Assembly (NCBI GenBank): GCA_964304625.1
Contig: OZ199838.1
Span: 4,402,001 to 4,466,000 of the forward strand
Length of the DNA: 64,000 nt
From: Kudoa neothunni
Lineage: Eukaryota; Cnidaria
Reading direction: 5' to 3'
Shown here: piece by piece, positions 48,099 to 61,624 of the stretch
How positions within the stretch are numbered: position 1 is the first letter of the stretch
Layout of the letters: each line of letters starts with the position of its first letter
The notes under the pieces: model-generated
What the model was told of the DNA's origin: nothing
Database searches by the model: none
Seen by the model: the letters and a program-made list of their open reading frames with translations, nothing else
Program-made: the position numbers and the translations under genes

Positions 48099-50999
48099 CC
48101 CTCCAACGAATTTGGGGGTTAAAATAACCCCATGCTTTTTTTTCCATAAATTAATTGTAAAATTTGTTATGAGCTAATTCGGAAGTTTTTAGAAAATTCT
48201 ATGATAAAAATTCCGAGAAAAATGGAAACCACTTCGCCATTTAATCCGATTCGAATGGGTTCGCCTCACTTCGAGGCGCATCGCTTATTAAGGAATACCG
48301 TGGGTGACGGGTGGTTCGTAATTTCTAGGATTGCGCGTGCGATATTACGGAGGGATAAATGCTATAAGTCAACTATAATGATAAATTATTTTGAAGGAAA
48401 TTACTCAGTTATAGTAATATTTTTAAGTTTCCTGACAATTATATTGTATACTTCTCGGTCAATATCCGTTTGATGTTTATAATTATTTCAGCCTTGATAT
48501 TTCAAATAATGTCTTAAATCGGACAAATGAGACAAACAATTTAGAACGGAATAATTTTTAGTGCACTATAGTCATATTTACGTATCTTATCATCTCGGTG
48601 ACAGTTACCATCACTTATAAAATCATTAATATTGGCGTCGTTTTCAATATTGTTTTCATCCCATACCTTCGCTAGTTTTTGACAACCTTTATTATTTCAT
48701 ATTTCTCTTTTAAGGCCCTAACTCAATTTTTATTTCTGCCCTCCATTTCGCCACTAATCGAAAACGCAAATCTCAACGTATCTGAAAAGTTACAAACCTC
48801 ACGTCACTACAAAATAATCCATTAAAACATAATTAATTTAAAAATATTTTATTTATATTCCTAACGATCAATTAAATGTTTTTAAATAGCTTGAGAAATA
48901 AATAACTTATTATAATCTTATATGTACGTTAATTTTGTAACATTTTATCAAATTACGAACCACACGTCAGCCACAGGATGAAGCGTCCGCATAAATCGGC
49001 AAAAAAACATTCTTCAAATTTAACTCAAAATAATTAATCTAATTTTAACAATTAAACCATTTTTTAGCTGCATGGATTGAACAGAAAACAATCTGGAATT
49101 TTAAACAACGATTTCCTATTCTTTTGACGAAGACAAAATGCACAGCGTTCCTGTTTGGATTTTATAGGGGGTTCAGCAGTTGTCTGGATGTATGCTGGAT
49201 GAGATCTTTTGACAGATTTGTTGGTGCGAGGATTTTTAAGTATTACTGGTTGATACAATGCTTCTGCTGTATCTTTCAAAAAGGTTCGGCGTAGTTTAAC
49301 ATTATCATTGAATATATTTTTGTATAACACAAAACCATCTACTAATGATATATCAATAATATTGCAAAATACGGTCATCGGCCATCATCTATTAAATCTT
49401 CTTGTAGAAACAGACGAAAAAATTCTATCGGTTGTATCTAGGCCACCCTTAATTTTGTTGTACCATAGAATTGTATTTATCTTTTATTCTCCGTTTCTTC
49501 GAAAATCTTTACATTTGATGCACTTGTAGACAACAGAATAACACAGTTTCCTCTTTTGTTAACGTAAGACATTAACAAATTTTGTTTGAAGAAGGCAAAT
49601 GTGCTGCTATATAGCTCTCTTTGTTTTGAGGGAAGAACACATCGAGGAAGATCTCTTTTATTATGATAAATGGTTCCTATGTAAGTTAATTTTTTTCAAA
49701 CAACTTGATTGCAAGTTTCATCGATGAAAAGTTGTCAGAAATAATTGTTCTTCCTGAATGAAACAACGGCTTCGTTAGAGATAAGACAATGCTCTCATCA
49801 ACATTGAGGATCTGGTTTGTTTCGTCTCCATTTCTTCCAAGATACGGAGAGATGTTTACCACATATTTGCTTAAAGGATATGCCAAAATGAAAAACTTCA
49901 AACCATATTTGGCTGGTTTCAATGGCATATACTGCCTAAATGGACATCTCCCTTTGAACGGTACCAACTATTCATCAACAGTGGCATCTTCATCAGGTGA
50001 AAAATACAATGGAGGTATTTCCATCCACATATTCCAAAGTTGACGAATTGGAAAAAATTTATCTTTCACTCTTCTTTAAAGTCGAGTAGATAAATCATTA
50101 AAGTGTAAACTTCTTAGTATTTGTCTATATCGATTATAGGAGAATAGTTGGCGATATATTTCTCTGCCTTCCGTTAGATTAAAAAGTTCATGCAGAGGCT
50201 CTTCCCTATCTTTATGTAAACCCATCACAATGAGAGTTCCCAAGAATCCGTTTAGCTCTAATTCATTTAGATCAATCCATGAGTCTTTAAATTGATCTTT
50301 TACAAATGAATTTGTATGCTTCATCACTTCATGGCATATTGCATTGGTAAAGAGTATATGAAAGCAATCCAAAATATTTTTAATTCATTGTATTGCATAC
50401 GACTAGGTCTAGAATGAGAATTCATCATATTACAAAGAGAAAGTCTTGACGTATGGAGTTTTTTCAATGACCACACAGTTCCATTTTTAGTAGTTGAATC
50501 ATCTCCAACAAATTCGCTTTCCGATATTTCGAATAAAAATCATCCAACTCGCTACCTTTGATATTATTTCTTTCTCTGAGTCACCATAGCTGCTCATTTT
50601 ATTTTAATTGTTTAAAAAATAACACGTGAGATATTTCAAATGAAATAAAACAATTGTTTTGATACTAAAGCAATCAGACTCGAAGGAGAAGTCAACAGAG
50701 TTAAAAATTTAATAACATTAATTATACATCGGTTTTAAGTATTTAGGAGAAATAGATTGGGTTTAAACCTATTATCCTACAACTAACAAACGTAAACACA
50801 GATATGATCGTGGACGATTTCACCGAAACATCGCCGAAGCTTTATGACATAGGCTAAATGTTGGAATGATTTCCATTTTTCTCGGAATTTTTACCATAGA
50901 ATTTTCTAAAAACTTCCATATGATCTCATAACAATTTTTACAATTAACTTATTAAAAAAAGTTTGGAGTTAATTTAGCCCCAAAATTTGTTGGAGGATG
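48099..50999 (-). mobile_element. piggyBac transposon, near full length, decayed
   Basis: The left end follows TTAA (48095-48098): CCCTCCAACGAATTTGGGG with the inner motif ggttaaaataacccc. The right end (about 50962-50999), inverted, is CCTCCAACAAATTTTGGGG with taaattaactcc; the right TTAA has mutated. Length 2.9 kb. The transposase lies on the minus strand, 50597 to 49064. Left-side similarity to the ends of the elements at 19177 and 32088 is evident. Confidence 0.8.
49064..50597 (-). pseudogene. piggyBac transposase pseudogene
   Basis: It starts MSSYGDSEKEIISKV with an acidic N-terminal region. It continues in a piece at 50372-50076 with MGLHKDREEPLHELF and YNRYRQILRSLHF, a core piece at 49967-49686 with PLKPAKYGLKFFILAYP, and SGRTIISDNFSSMKLAIKLF (an aspartate of the piggyBac catalytic core). 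The C-terminal piece, 49378-49064, has SHPAYIQTT and ERCAFCLRQKNRKSLF, part of the Cys-rich domain. Several frame changes and stops separate the pieces, so it is inactive. Confidence 0.8.
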
Positions 51000-51177
51000 G
51001 ATTTTTTTCGGAAAGAATTATTCATGTAATCACTTTTAAATTTTAATATATGAAACTAGAAAGAAATTTAGGAGGGTAACTGGAGTTTTAAATTTACTGA
51101 TAGTGTGAGGAAGATTTTATAGTCGGATTAAAAGTGTTTGGGTGTGTAATACACGACATGGCCACTACTCGTCGAAC

Positions 51178-51724
51178 CAGGGCTGCCAGCAGGATTTTAG
51201 AAAAAACCCAAGGTCGAGAAAAACGCTAGCCTAAAGTACAACAAAAAATATAATCATCTCTATTAAAGTTTTTAATCATCTTCTGAGTTGTCAAATACGT
51301 CTACAGATATTAAATTTAAATTTATCATCGTATTATTGCAATTTATTGGCGCGAACACTCATTCAAACTTAATATCTAGTGTAGATCAATATGCTCACAA
51401 TGAATTAATTAATTCATAGTTCAAGACATATTTTGAAATAACGTTATATTTTCTAATAATGTGCGACAATATTAACTGAGCAATGGTGCGATCGTGTCAC
51501 GTTAAACAATCTATTGTACTGTCGTTCGATATCGTAAATGTTTAAACCCTGCATGATATAATCTGAGTAGGATACGTTATTAAAAATATAAATATTAATG
51601 TCGCGCATAATAAAATTTGTGTTATTATTCAATGTTTACAGGTTTTCAATAAAAACCCAAGATTTTAAAGAAAAATGAAAAAACCCCAAGATCTTGGGGA
51701 AAAGTCCAAGCGGTGGACGCCCTG
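51178..51724. mobile_element. hAT-type MITE with perfect 8-bp target duplication
   Basis: 547 bp. The left end CAGGGCTGCCAGCAGGATTT and, inverted, the right end CAGGGCGTCCACCGCTTGG form terminal repeats. The 8-bp flanks are identical: cgtcgaac at 51170-51177 and 51725-51732. No coding frame. The perfect duplication suggests this is one of the younger insertions in the window. It is a different family from the elements at 12697 and 42773. Confidence 0.8.
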
Positions 51725-51732
51725 CGTCGAAC

Positions 51733-52705
51733 CTCCATTGCGCATGTACATCAAACTCATAAAAAGCTGTTTTAGCGTATTCGGTTTGTCATATTTCATA
51801 TTAAGAATGCGATTACTTTTTATTTTTAAATGATATTTTGCTTTTTTAATGGAAGATCAAAAACACAACAATGTTTTATCTTCATGAGAACACAGATAGG
51901 AGGGAATAAATTCATGTGTAATGATTATTTTTATGTAATGACCACAAATCTATTTCAAATAAATATTGGACATCTTATCATTTAATATCATAACACGTTG
52001 TTACGTTTTATGATATTAAATGGATCTATTATTAACGGTATAGTTAAAAAGTCTGATGTAACTAAATAATATTTATCTAGCAGGGTCTACTAAAATGTAA
52101 CTTAAAATATTTTTCTCAACAAAACGCATAAAATTTCAGTAAATACCATTGTAAAAAGAAAATATACAATTAATACCATAAAACAACGACAAATATTTTT
52201 CTAAATTTTATCTGGAATCAATATCTAAAAAATACGATTAAAAATTACGATAATTTCAAATTATAATGTTATTTTGCTATGAAACTGGCTTTTACTATAA
52301 TTTTTCCACATGCTCAGTGGCTTGGGGCCGAGCGACAATACACCCCGAATTCGTTCGAGGGTTTAAAATAATATTGAGAGAATGCAATATTATTTTACAT
52401 CTGAAGCAAAAATATCTTAAATATAAGAAATAATTAAACTTAATTATCAATACAAGCAGGAGAACAAAAATGGGGAGTTAAGGGATTAAGAAACAGCGTA
52501 GTAAGCCAGCAAAAAAACAAGAAATAAAACGAAATGCACACAGAGATATGGTAATAAAATAAAGCACATTTTATACAGCATAAACAGAACCGATGAATAT
52601 GGTTAGATATACAGAGAAGAAATAGTAGTGTTGGACAACAACTTCAAGAAAACTAAAGACATATTGGATAAGTTGGGAGTTGGAGAGACTAACTTAAGAT
52701 GGCAT
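51733..52705. other. Intergenic DNA and 3' flank of the CHD gene
   Basis: AT-rich with no gene or repeat recognised. The 3' untranslated region of the CHD gene probably occupies the right side. Confidence 0.35.
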
Positions 52706-55700
52706 TTATGAGCACTGGCGAGATGCGATGCCACTGTTATCGGTAGAGGGGGTTTCTTGAAGTGAGTTTTCATTCTGCAAAGCATCGACTTCATCACCTA
52801 CTACTACTTTCTCAGTTCCGGAATTTTCACACAGAGCTGTTGCTGCTTCTTGAGAAATTTTAATGGGAGTGGTTGGCTGAACTGTATCATTTTGAATCTC
52901 GAGGGTTTCGTTTTTTATTGTTTGTGACGATGTAAAAGAAACATTGGCAGGTGGTTTTGCAATTTGACGATATCTTTCTTCACAATCAGACGGCTTTGAG
53001 GGCCATGTTCCAGTTATAACAAAATACAGCAGTTTGTGGAAACGAGCCATAATCACGCGTTGCTATATTTGAATTGGTTAAACACGACTAAAGACATTAG
53101 ATTTACCTTGGGCCACTTAACAATACTGCAAATCATATCATAGGTGAGATCGTTGACCGAGTTGTATTGATCGATGAAACCTCCCCATTCTAAATAATCG
53201 CTCGATACAAACAAGAATTATCGAAAACAATCACATACGAGAATCACGCGCTTTATCATAAGCATCAATGAGCACTTTATGAAGATCGAAATCTTCATCG
53301 AAGAAGATTTGTCTATCACCTGACACTATACCATACCTAAAGAGGGAACAAGGTTGAAATGGTGTTCAGTGGTGACGTAATTCACACATAATACCTTTCA
53401 ACTATCTTCAGTAGCATATAATCGTGTGATCCACTAACCCACCAACCAGGTAAATCGGACAACAAAAGTGAATCAGTAGGCAAAATATATAGTTTTTCAG
53501 TAACATCATCTCTGTTAAGCACTTTATTACGTAATATTTCAATCAGATCCGCACGGTTCAACAATTTTATAGCTTTATCAGCAGTTATTCCATCCATGGG
53601 TTTAAAATCACTCGGGAGATTTGACACCGAAAATGAGAAAATAGAATTTAGATTGATTTGGAGTGCAGTGGGAGTTGGATTTAATTCGTTCAGCGTGCTA
53701 AGTACATACACGCAAGAGAAAACTAAATATTTGGCAAACATGGTCAATTGTTCATCTGTGCGTTTTTCAAAAGGTTTGAAGCAACGAATATGATCCCAAT
53801 TGAATTGAAAGTCGGGGGATAAAATTGCATTATTTGGTTCATCGTTACTGCCATTATATAAGTCGTAGTTGAACTCGAGACCAAACTGAATAACTGTTTT
53901 GTAGAATTCGTTCTCTTCTTTCTTGCTTAGTTTGATATCGTACATCGACACAGGTCCTCCTGAATAGCTGGTAGGTGATGCATTAGTTGCCGATCTGGAC
54001 TTTGATTTTCTCGACGACTTATCGGTGGCATCTTGTGCATTTTTACTTTTCCAGAATGAAGTGACAAGTCGGCGGAATCGAGTATTCAAATAGCACGCAG
54101 GTGGCCATTCATCAGATACATCCACAACAGCAGTGGCTGCAGGATCTTCATCGACCTGAGAAGATACGGGAGGATTGGAATTTTCGCGATCAATTAAAAT
54201 ATCTTCTTCAACCTCTTGTGTAGCACGATCATCGTCAGAGTTAAAATCAGACAGGTCACCTGGAACGGCATTAATATTGTTGGTGCCATTGTTGGCTGGG
54301 TCAATATTGGAGCTTTTCTCTTTGGTGGCAGTAGAATTAGTGGTTCTAGTGTTACGCTTTGGTTGTGGCGACTTCATTGCGACATTAATACGTTTGCGTT
54401 TTCTACCTCTACGTTTAGGTCCTTCTTCGGTGTTAGTGTTGGCGGACGAAACAGATTGTTTGTTCAATTGGGCTTCTAGTTGCTCTTCCTGTTGTTTGAT
54501 GAACTGTGTTAGTTTTTCTTCAGGTATCAGCTCATGGAAAACGAGTTGCGTATCCAATAACATCTCTTTGTACTTTTCATAGCCATGCTTGTAAGTTCCG
54601 ATGAGCAGTGATTTATCGCACTGTTCATTCCACCATGAAGCTAATGAAGAGTTGTCAGTGAATTTAGGTAATGTAACCAATAGATTAATGTCTTCGGCAC
54701 GACCACCACTCATAATAAGATCATCTGTTTTACCGATAATTTCATTCTGCAGCACAAACAGCAAACGAATTCTAAGAAGGATTTTGTTGGCATTGTGTTG
54801 GAGATGTTTGCGATAGCCGGGATCGAGAATGAACAGGTCGGGGTCACAATCTTTCCAATCGGTTGACACTTCCAGAGCACATGGAGGTTGTTTTTCTTTT
54901 GTACGTTTAGCACGTTTACCAACTTGACGTCGTGAAGACCTAGTTTTCACATAGGGTTTGTAGTTGAAATCATCGTTGTCATCATTTTTAGAGGAGCCAC
55001 CTTTGGCGAATGAATTTTTGATAATAGCTTCGATGAAGTTTTTGGTTGAGGCATCCACCTTGGCGAAATGCCAACAATACACCAAAATACATCTAGCTAT
55101 CTGGAGAACATCATCATAAGTGACAAGAGTTTTGAAGTTGGCGTACAACGTAACCACTTCCCAACGTCCCCATCCAAATATGAGCAACTGTTTCTCAACT
55201 TTAAAACATTCCACTCGCAACCAACTAGTTCTAGTTGTAGTAACTACATTTCGACCGGGTTGATCGAAATCATCATGATCCAAATCGGAATCCATATCGG
55301 TGTGGTAGGAGTCGGCATCATCGTAGTTGATTACCTTGCGTTCTCTGGGAGTATCAAAAACAAGATCATTCGACTTGTTGAGAGAAAGTTTCGCTTTTTG
55401 TGCCCATTTCTCCCAAAATAGAGGATCATCAACGTCGATATCATCTTTTTTGTTGGCTTGGAAGGAGGCTTTGGCGAAAGTGGAACCTTGACCTTCACCT
55501 GCAATCTGAACCACGGTTGCACGTCGTTCAAGAATTTGATCAATATCTTCGGCACAAAATTGGGCACTTTCTGCTGTATCTTCATCCATAAGAGCACCAT
55601 AGGCCCCTCTTTTCAATAGATCTTCGATATCCTGTTTAGACAGTTGCTGTTTTTCGTTGGATTTCGAGGGTGCCAACGGTTGATCTGCATTGGAGTTGTT

Positions 55701-58700
55701 ATTGTTGATACTTTGAAGAACCGCCTTATCGAGACCCAATTTCAAACTTGCTCTATCGAACATCTCGCGTTCATAGGAATTTCGACAGATAAGACGATAC
55801 ACTTTGACTGATTTACTCTGACCGATTCGATGACAACGGGCTTGAGCTTGGATATCGTTTTGAGGATTCCAATCACTGTCGAAAATGATCACAGTATCAG
55901 CAGCGGTTAGATTGATACCAAGACCACCAGCTTTGGTACAGAGCAGGAAAATGAACCTATCCGAATCAGGTCTGCTGAAACGATCTATTGCTGCCTGTCT
56001 CAAATTGCCACGAATGCTTCCATCAATTCGTTCGTATAGGTATTTCTTCTGCAACAAGTAATCTTCTATGATATCAAGAACTTTGACCATTTGACTGAAA
56101 AGGAGCACGCGATGACCATTGGCTTTCAGTTTGGGAAGCAGTTTGTCGACCAACACCAACTTACCAGACGACTCAATCAAACTTCGAAGATGGTACGCAG
56201 CCATATCGTCATTAGAATGACTGTAAAAGTCACTTGTGATTTTTTCTTCGCAACCCTTGATAAGGAAAGGATGATTGCAACATTTGCGAAGTTCCATCAT
56301 CGTATTCATAAGGTTGGGCATATTGGATGTGGAAGTGCCTTTAGCGAGAAACGAGAAATTCTTCTCCAATATACTTTTGTAGATACGACGTTGTATGCTA
56401 GTCATTTCAACTTCGATGATAGTTTCCTCCTTGGGAGCTATATTTTTCTCAACATCTTCTTTCAAACGTCGCAACATTATCGGTTTAAGCACCCGTTGCA
56501 ATTTGGCCACTTGATCATTCGATTGCAGATTTCCAAATTCTTCCATGAACGCCTGTTCACTTGGTATATTTTGCGGGTCGAGGAAGCTCAACAGACTGTA
56601 CAACTCTTCGAGACTGTTCTGAAGTGGGGTACCGGTAAGGAGAACGCGGTGTTCAATCTGAAGAAAACTAAGACTTTCAAGCAGCTTGCATTTTTTGTTT
56701 TTCAGGCGATGAGCTTCATCAACCACAGCCACTCTCCAGCGAACCGAACTCAAAAACTTCAATTCCGACAAAATCATTTCATACGTGGTGATAAGTGCAT
56801 CAAATTTGTACACATTCGGCACAACATTACCGTCTTTATCGTGATAGAACAACTCATACTTGTGAATAATGTTTCTACTATGAGCTGTACCATGGAACAT
56901 AATCACATTGAGATCGGTCCATGTTTTGAATTCTCGATACCAATTGTGTATTGTGGACAATGGTGCAATTATAAGGAATGGACCACGAACCCCAAGGTTA
57001 TACACATCTTGAACCAGCGCAATACTTTGAATGGTCTTACCAAGACCCATCTCATCAGCCAATATACAATTCTGCCAACGATAATAACAGAATCGTAACC
57101 AATTGAGACCTTCCAATTGATATTCTCGTAGCGAGTTATTTTCTTTATAGATAGGCGACGAGGGTAACTCTTTCCATGACGACATATTAGGACGTTGTAC
57201 AAACGTCGTTCTCTCAGCAGTCAGACTTTTCTCTCTTTCCTCAAACTCTTGGATTACATCATCATCAATTAGATCTTCAGGCTCCCAAGTGCTATCTTCA
57301 TACGGTAGCGAACACCACTTTATGAGATAGTGAGTGATAACAATTGGTGCATTTTTGTTGGTATCCTCAGTTTTAACCATAGCTGTCTCATTATTAGTAT
57401 TGGTGGTGCGATCACCATCCAAAGAAGTGCCAATAATAGGATTTGTAGGTTCGATCTTGGTCAACTCATCTTCAACTTTAGGATCGGGTATGTAGTCAGT
57501 AACAGTTTTGGCTAAAATTCTATCCACTTCCACATAGTCAGGATTGAAATATTCATCTTCCATAGTGAACTGCCAGATATTTTCAGATTTACGTTGTTTG
57601 TATCGTTTAACTTTGTTGATAGCCAGACGATCTTTCAGTTTCATTTCCTCAAGAGTGAGCCATTCACAATGAAGATAAGAATAGTATTTGTATTTGACAT
57701 AGAACTCCTCTTCACCTAATCCATCAGTCGCGACGGTAACAGTAGTGGTTGGGTCTGCCGTGGTACCCTGAGACAAGCCAGCAACAAACGGCTTTACATC
57801 GCCGTTGTTCTCCAAACCATTATCTATTGATGCTTTGGGTTGACGAATACGATCAGCAAGAATTCTATCAATAACAGCCACATTGTTATCATTGATATGG
57901 GTCATTTGTACGGGTATAAGTTCAGGAGCATTAGATTTGTCGGCAGATGCTGAAACACCGGCCGCATCCCCAGCTGAATGTTCATCTCCTTCCTCATGTT
58001 TAATTTTTTCGTCACCGTCAGCATCAGCGTCCTCAAAATCAAAATCAAAAGCGTAATTCTTGGGTTTCTTGGCACGAGTTGACCTCCTTAATGGACCAGT
58101 CATATTGGCAAGCTCATCTATTTCTTTTCGAGTTGGTTCTGGCGATGATGAGAAATCTGACGATTCGGTGTCTGATCTTCTTCTTCGACGTCTTCCCGTT
58201 GTGGGTAATGACGCTCTTCCACCACCATTACCTCCGTGGGACATTCCGTGCATGCTACCTTGTTGATAGGGAATTCGACCCATGGATGCCGCTGCAGCAT
58301 TCATACCAACCATGTTGACCATATTCGGCAAATTGGCCATTTGATTCATCGCAAACATCTGTTGCTGGAAATTGGGATTGAATGGCATCTGATTGTTATT
58401 TTGCATCATATTAGGTTGTTGCTTTGGAGACATCATTCGGAACAGATTCTGTTGGTTGGTTGCGGTGTGCTGTTGAAGCATATAGGGTGGAATTTGACCG
58501 GGCATGTTGTTTATGAACTGCATTTTCATTCGTTGGTTGTTCATCATTTGGATAGCCATCATACGTTGTTGAAGAGCTTGCATTGCACGGATGTTGTTCA
58601 TGTTGGTTTGTTTCTGTTGTTGCTGCTGTTGCTGTTGATCCATCATTTGTTGTTGCTGTTGCTGCTGCTGCTGCTGTTGAGTTTGAGCTTGCAAAGCAGA

Positions 58701-59719
58701 CACCATATTCATATTTGAGTTGTTGACACCCATCATGGAGTTGTTCATCATTGAAAGTTGCCTCATTTGAGCTGCTTGTTGTTGCTGCTGCTGTTGTTGT
58801 TGAGCGGTGACCAACTGCATATATATTTCCTGTAATTGGTTCAAACGCAGAACCATCTGTGTTACTACATCTTTGTTTTGAGGGGACAAACTAGATTGAC
58901 TTGCTGCTATTTGACCTTTGAGCTGAGCCATTTGCATAGCAACTAATTGAATTTTTTCCGCCAAACCTTGATGTTGTTGCAGAGGCTGCTGTGTTGGTAT
59001 TTGTGTTTGTTGCATGCCAATCATATTCTGTTGTGGATTCATATCCTGGTTGACATAGTTGGAATTGGGAACGGTATTCCCAGTTGAGGGCATGTTGCCC
59101 ATATTCATCGCCATGCCGGTGACAATGTTGTTAGAGAGCGCAGGGGTAGAGGTGGAGTTTACTGGATGGGCACAACTGCTATTGCTACCACTGTTGTTAC
59201 CATTGCTGCTGCAATTGCTCAAACCAGGTACTGCGTTAGACGGGTTCGCGTGCTGAGTTTGACAGTTGTTGAAACCGGGTTGATTAAAGAAATTCATATC
59301 TAAGCGTTGGAAGATGAGTTGTGTGATAAAGGTAAACACATAGACTTACTGTTAGTATCATTGTTGGCTCTCACCCGACCAACCCCAGGATTTCCCATAT
59401 TATTCGGTATGCTGTTATCGCTGTTCAACATCACATTATCTCCACTATTCACCATATTATCGTAAGCATTCATTGTTGCACAATTGTTCGGGTTGGAATT
59501 TGGATCGAAAGGCATGCCACCTCCTCCTATTGAAGGTGCATTAACGTTCATAGGAAACTGGGTCATTCCAGCTCCAATGTTGATGTTATTGCTGTTATTA
59601 TCAATAACAGCGGGTTGATTATCAAACGAATGGGCGGTCACACCAACATCAGCTGGTGCTGTGTTGCTGCCGCCAGTGTTATTGTTTTGGGTACTACTTG
59701 TATCAGTAGATTGATTCAT
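52706..59719 (-). CDS. CHD6-9/Kismet-type chromodomain helicase, five exons
   Basis: ATP-dependent nucleosome remodeller acting at promoters and enhancers. Exons 59350-59719, 53395-59299, 53239-53336, 53107-53189 and 52706-53062 total 6813 nt and close in frame (2270 residues); introns are 50, 58, 49 and 44 nt. The first part is Gln/Asn/Met-rich with long poly-Q tracts (to about residue 480). Two chromodomains follow (about 650-710 and 770-805, with HYLIKWCSLPYEDSTWEPED). The SNF2 ATPase has DEMGLGKTIQS (about 873), VVDEAHRLKN (about 983), LLTGTPLQNS, and the C-terminal lobe LLFSQMVKVLDI to QAQARCHRIGQ. A SANT/SLIDE-like part is near GWGRWEVVTLYANF (about 1500). The C-terminal region resembles CHD6-9 (LPGWWVSGSHDYMLLKIVERYG, FFDEDFDLHKV). 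No BRK domain was seen, and the protein is shorter than vertebrate CHD7. The ATG at 59719 (MNQSTDTSS) was chosen because the sequence upstream is preceded by an acceptor; an untranslated or coding 5' exon may lie further upstream. Confidence 0.93.
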
Positions 59720-59739
59720 AAGCTGTTGTTGTGTATATC

Positions 59740-61620
59740 TAAATGAGTAGATCAGAGAAAATCCAATGAAAAGTTTGGCAGCATGAAATCTGTACAAAAA
59801 ATGATGAAAAGGAATAATGATTTAATCCACTTTGTAAAGGTAACAATTATTGATAAACAAATAGTGGTGGTATTCAAACTGAAATTTAACGATAGATATC
59901 AACAAATTAAAACAACAATAAGACAGAAATTAGTCGCTGCGACCAAACAGATCCTACATTATTACAGATATATAGACCATTAGGATGCAACAGTGATCAG
60001 ATATTTCAAATTCAAAGTTAGCGCTAACAACCAATTGCAAAATATAGTTCTAAATACTTCTTGTGATTCACAATACCCAATAACTAACCCAGTAACAAAA
60101 TCCGATATTAAAACTTCATTACCAGTTTGGTGGTGAAGTACAGAAGTATGTTAATCAAAGCTAAATCCTACCAAAAATAAATTTTTACCTTCAAGTTAGT
60201 GTGTATCGGATTTGGGTAAAAGGACTTATAAGCTACAGTGACAATCCTACAGAGCCGATTGGATCGATATACGCACTGTTGACGATTAGCTCGGGCAACG
60301 CTATACAACACCGCACGGCTACTTATTCTCTTTAATAACAGCTATTATGTCCGCACTTATCTCACCTCGGTCTATGAAAACTAAGCTGCTTTTTTATTGA
60401 TTAGCGAATACTATGGAAATTTAAATTTTTACAGATTATATTTCCGCCCCACTCCCTGCCATATTAACTTTACTACCATCACATAATGCGAATGCATTAA
60501 TCCGATTAATCCCATAGGATTATCTCAATGAATACATCATGAGTTGTGTACAACTATTGATCAAACTCACACACAATAATATAGATTATTATGATAGTTG
60601 AATAATAGAACGCGTTAAAAAGCCGATCACACAACTAAACAAACTGTTACTCAATAATAAATCTCCCTATTAGGATTAGTAAACAAGCTGCCAAGTCACA
60701 ATCCCGAATAGATCGTGACAACGAAAACTCTCGGGGGTTATTATCGATAATCTTTGACCCGATTGTAACTCATCCCTTTTCTAAGCCTTATAGTTTTGGC
60801 AGGATTCGTTCATCTTAAATCTATTGTATACTTTGGCGAACAATATATACACACACCCTAATTCGCAGTCATATCTTTTATGTATGATTGTATGGAAGGA
60901 CAATTAATTCATTGATTTTGTTTCATATAAACTGGTATTGCTTCTAATGTATAGAATAATAGCTATTGTGCTGTGCTGTAAAGGCGTTGTTGTTTAAGAG
61001 TTGCTAAGATAATCACAGCGCGGGTTGGCGGCAGATTAGTTTTAAGTCCCTTGCGCATTTGCAACTACATCACACGGTAGGACATTCACTATTGGTATGC
61101 AGTAGATGTGTCTTTCGATAATAGCATTAATCTTCGTTGATAGATTTTAATAACTTTTAAGCGGTTGTCAACTAATTGTTTCATCATGATTAGTGAGATT
61201 AGTCCGAAACTTTTGCGAACTCCTGTTCCCACGTTGTAATGTGAGAATTGACGCCGAGTGAAATGGGGCGGTAATTTTCGCGAATGCGGTAGTGAATCTC
61301 TCCTGGTTAGCGGAGTACCTTGTGCGTACGTTATGGATTTTACGTCTTGGAGTGGAGTGTTTTTTGGTAATTCTGGATTAAATGGCGCTTAATCATGAAA
61401 TTATCTGTTTTAAGTAGCTTTCAAGAATAATCACTGCCATTAAACGAAAAATTAAAAAACCATATGTGAATGGATCGTACGCATCTTTATGCCATAATTT
61501 ACTTTTAAGAAATGACGTTTTACCTAATTTGTATTATCAATGAGAAAATAAATTCCACAGCCATACATATAAGGATCATGATACGAAGTAACCTTTTGGG
61601 AGTGCGAATTTAGAGAGTGT
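59740..61620. other. Upstream region of the CHD gene
   Basis: Relatively GC-richer patches occur at about 60230-60330 and 61180-61370. They could be promoter or 5' untranslated exon of the CHD gene, which is transcribed leftward. No coding frame with family resemblance was seen. Confidence 0.3.
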
Positions 61621-61624
61621 TTAA

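Noticed and set aside
56091-57098. 335-codon plus-strand open frame opposite the CHD helicase
   Set aside because: It mirrors the conserved helicase-coding strand and has no domain signature of its own.
58236-58718. Leucine-rich plus-strand frame
   Set aside because: It is the antisense reading of poly-glutamine coding in the CHD gene.
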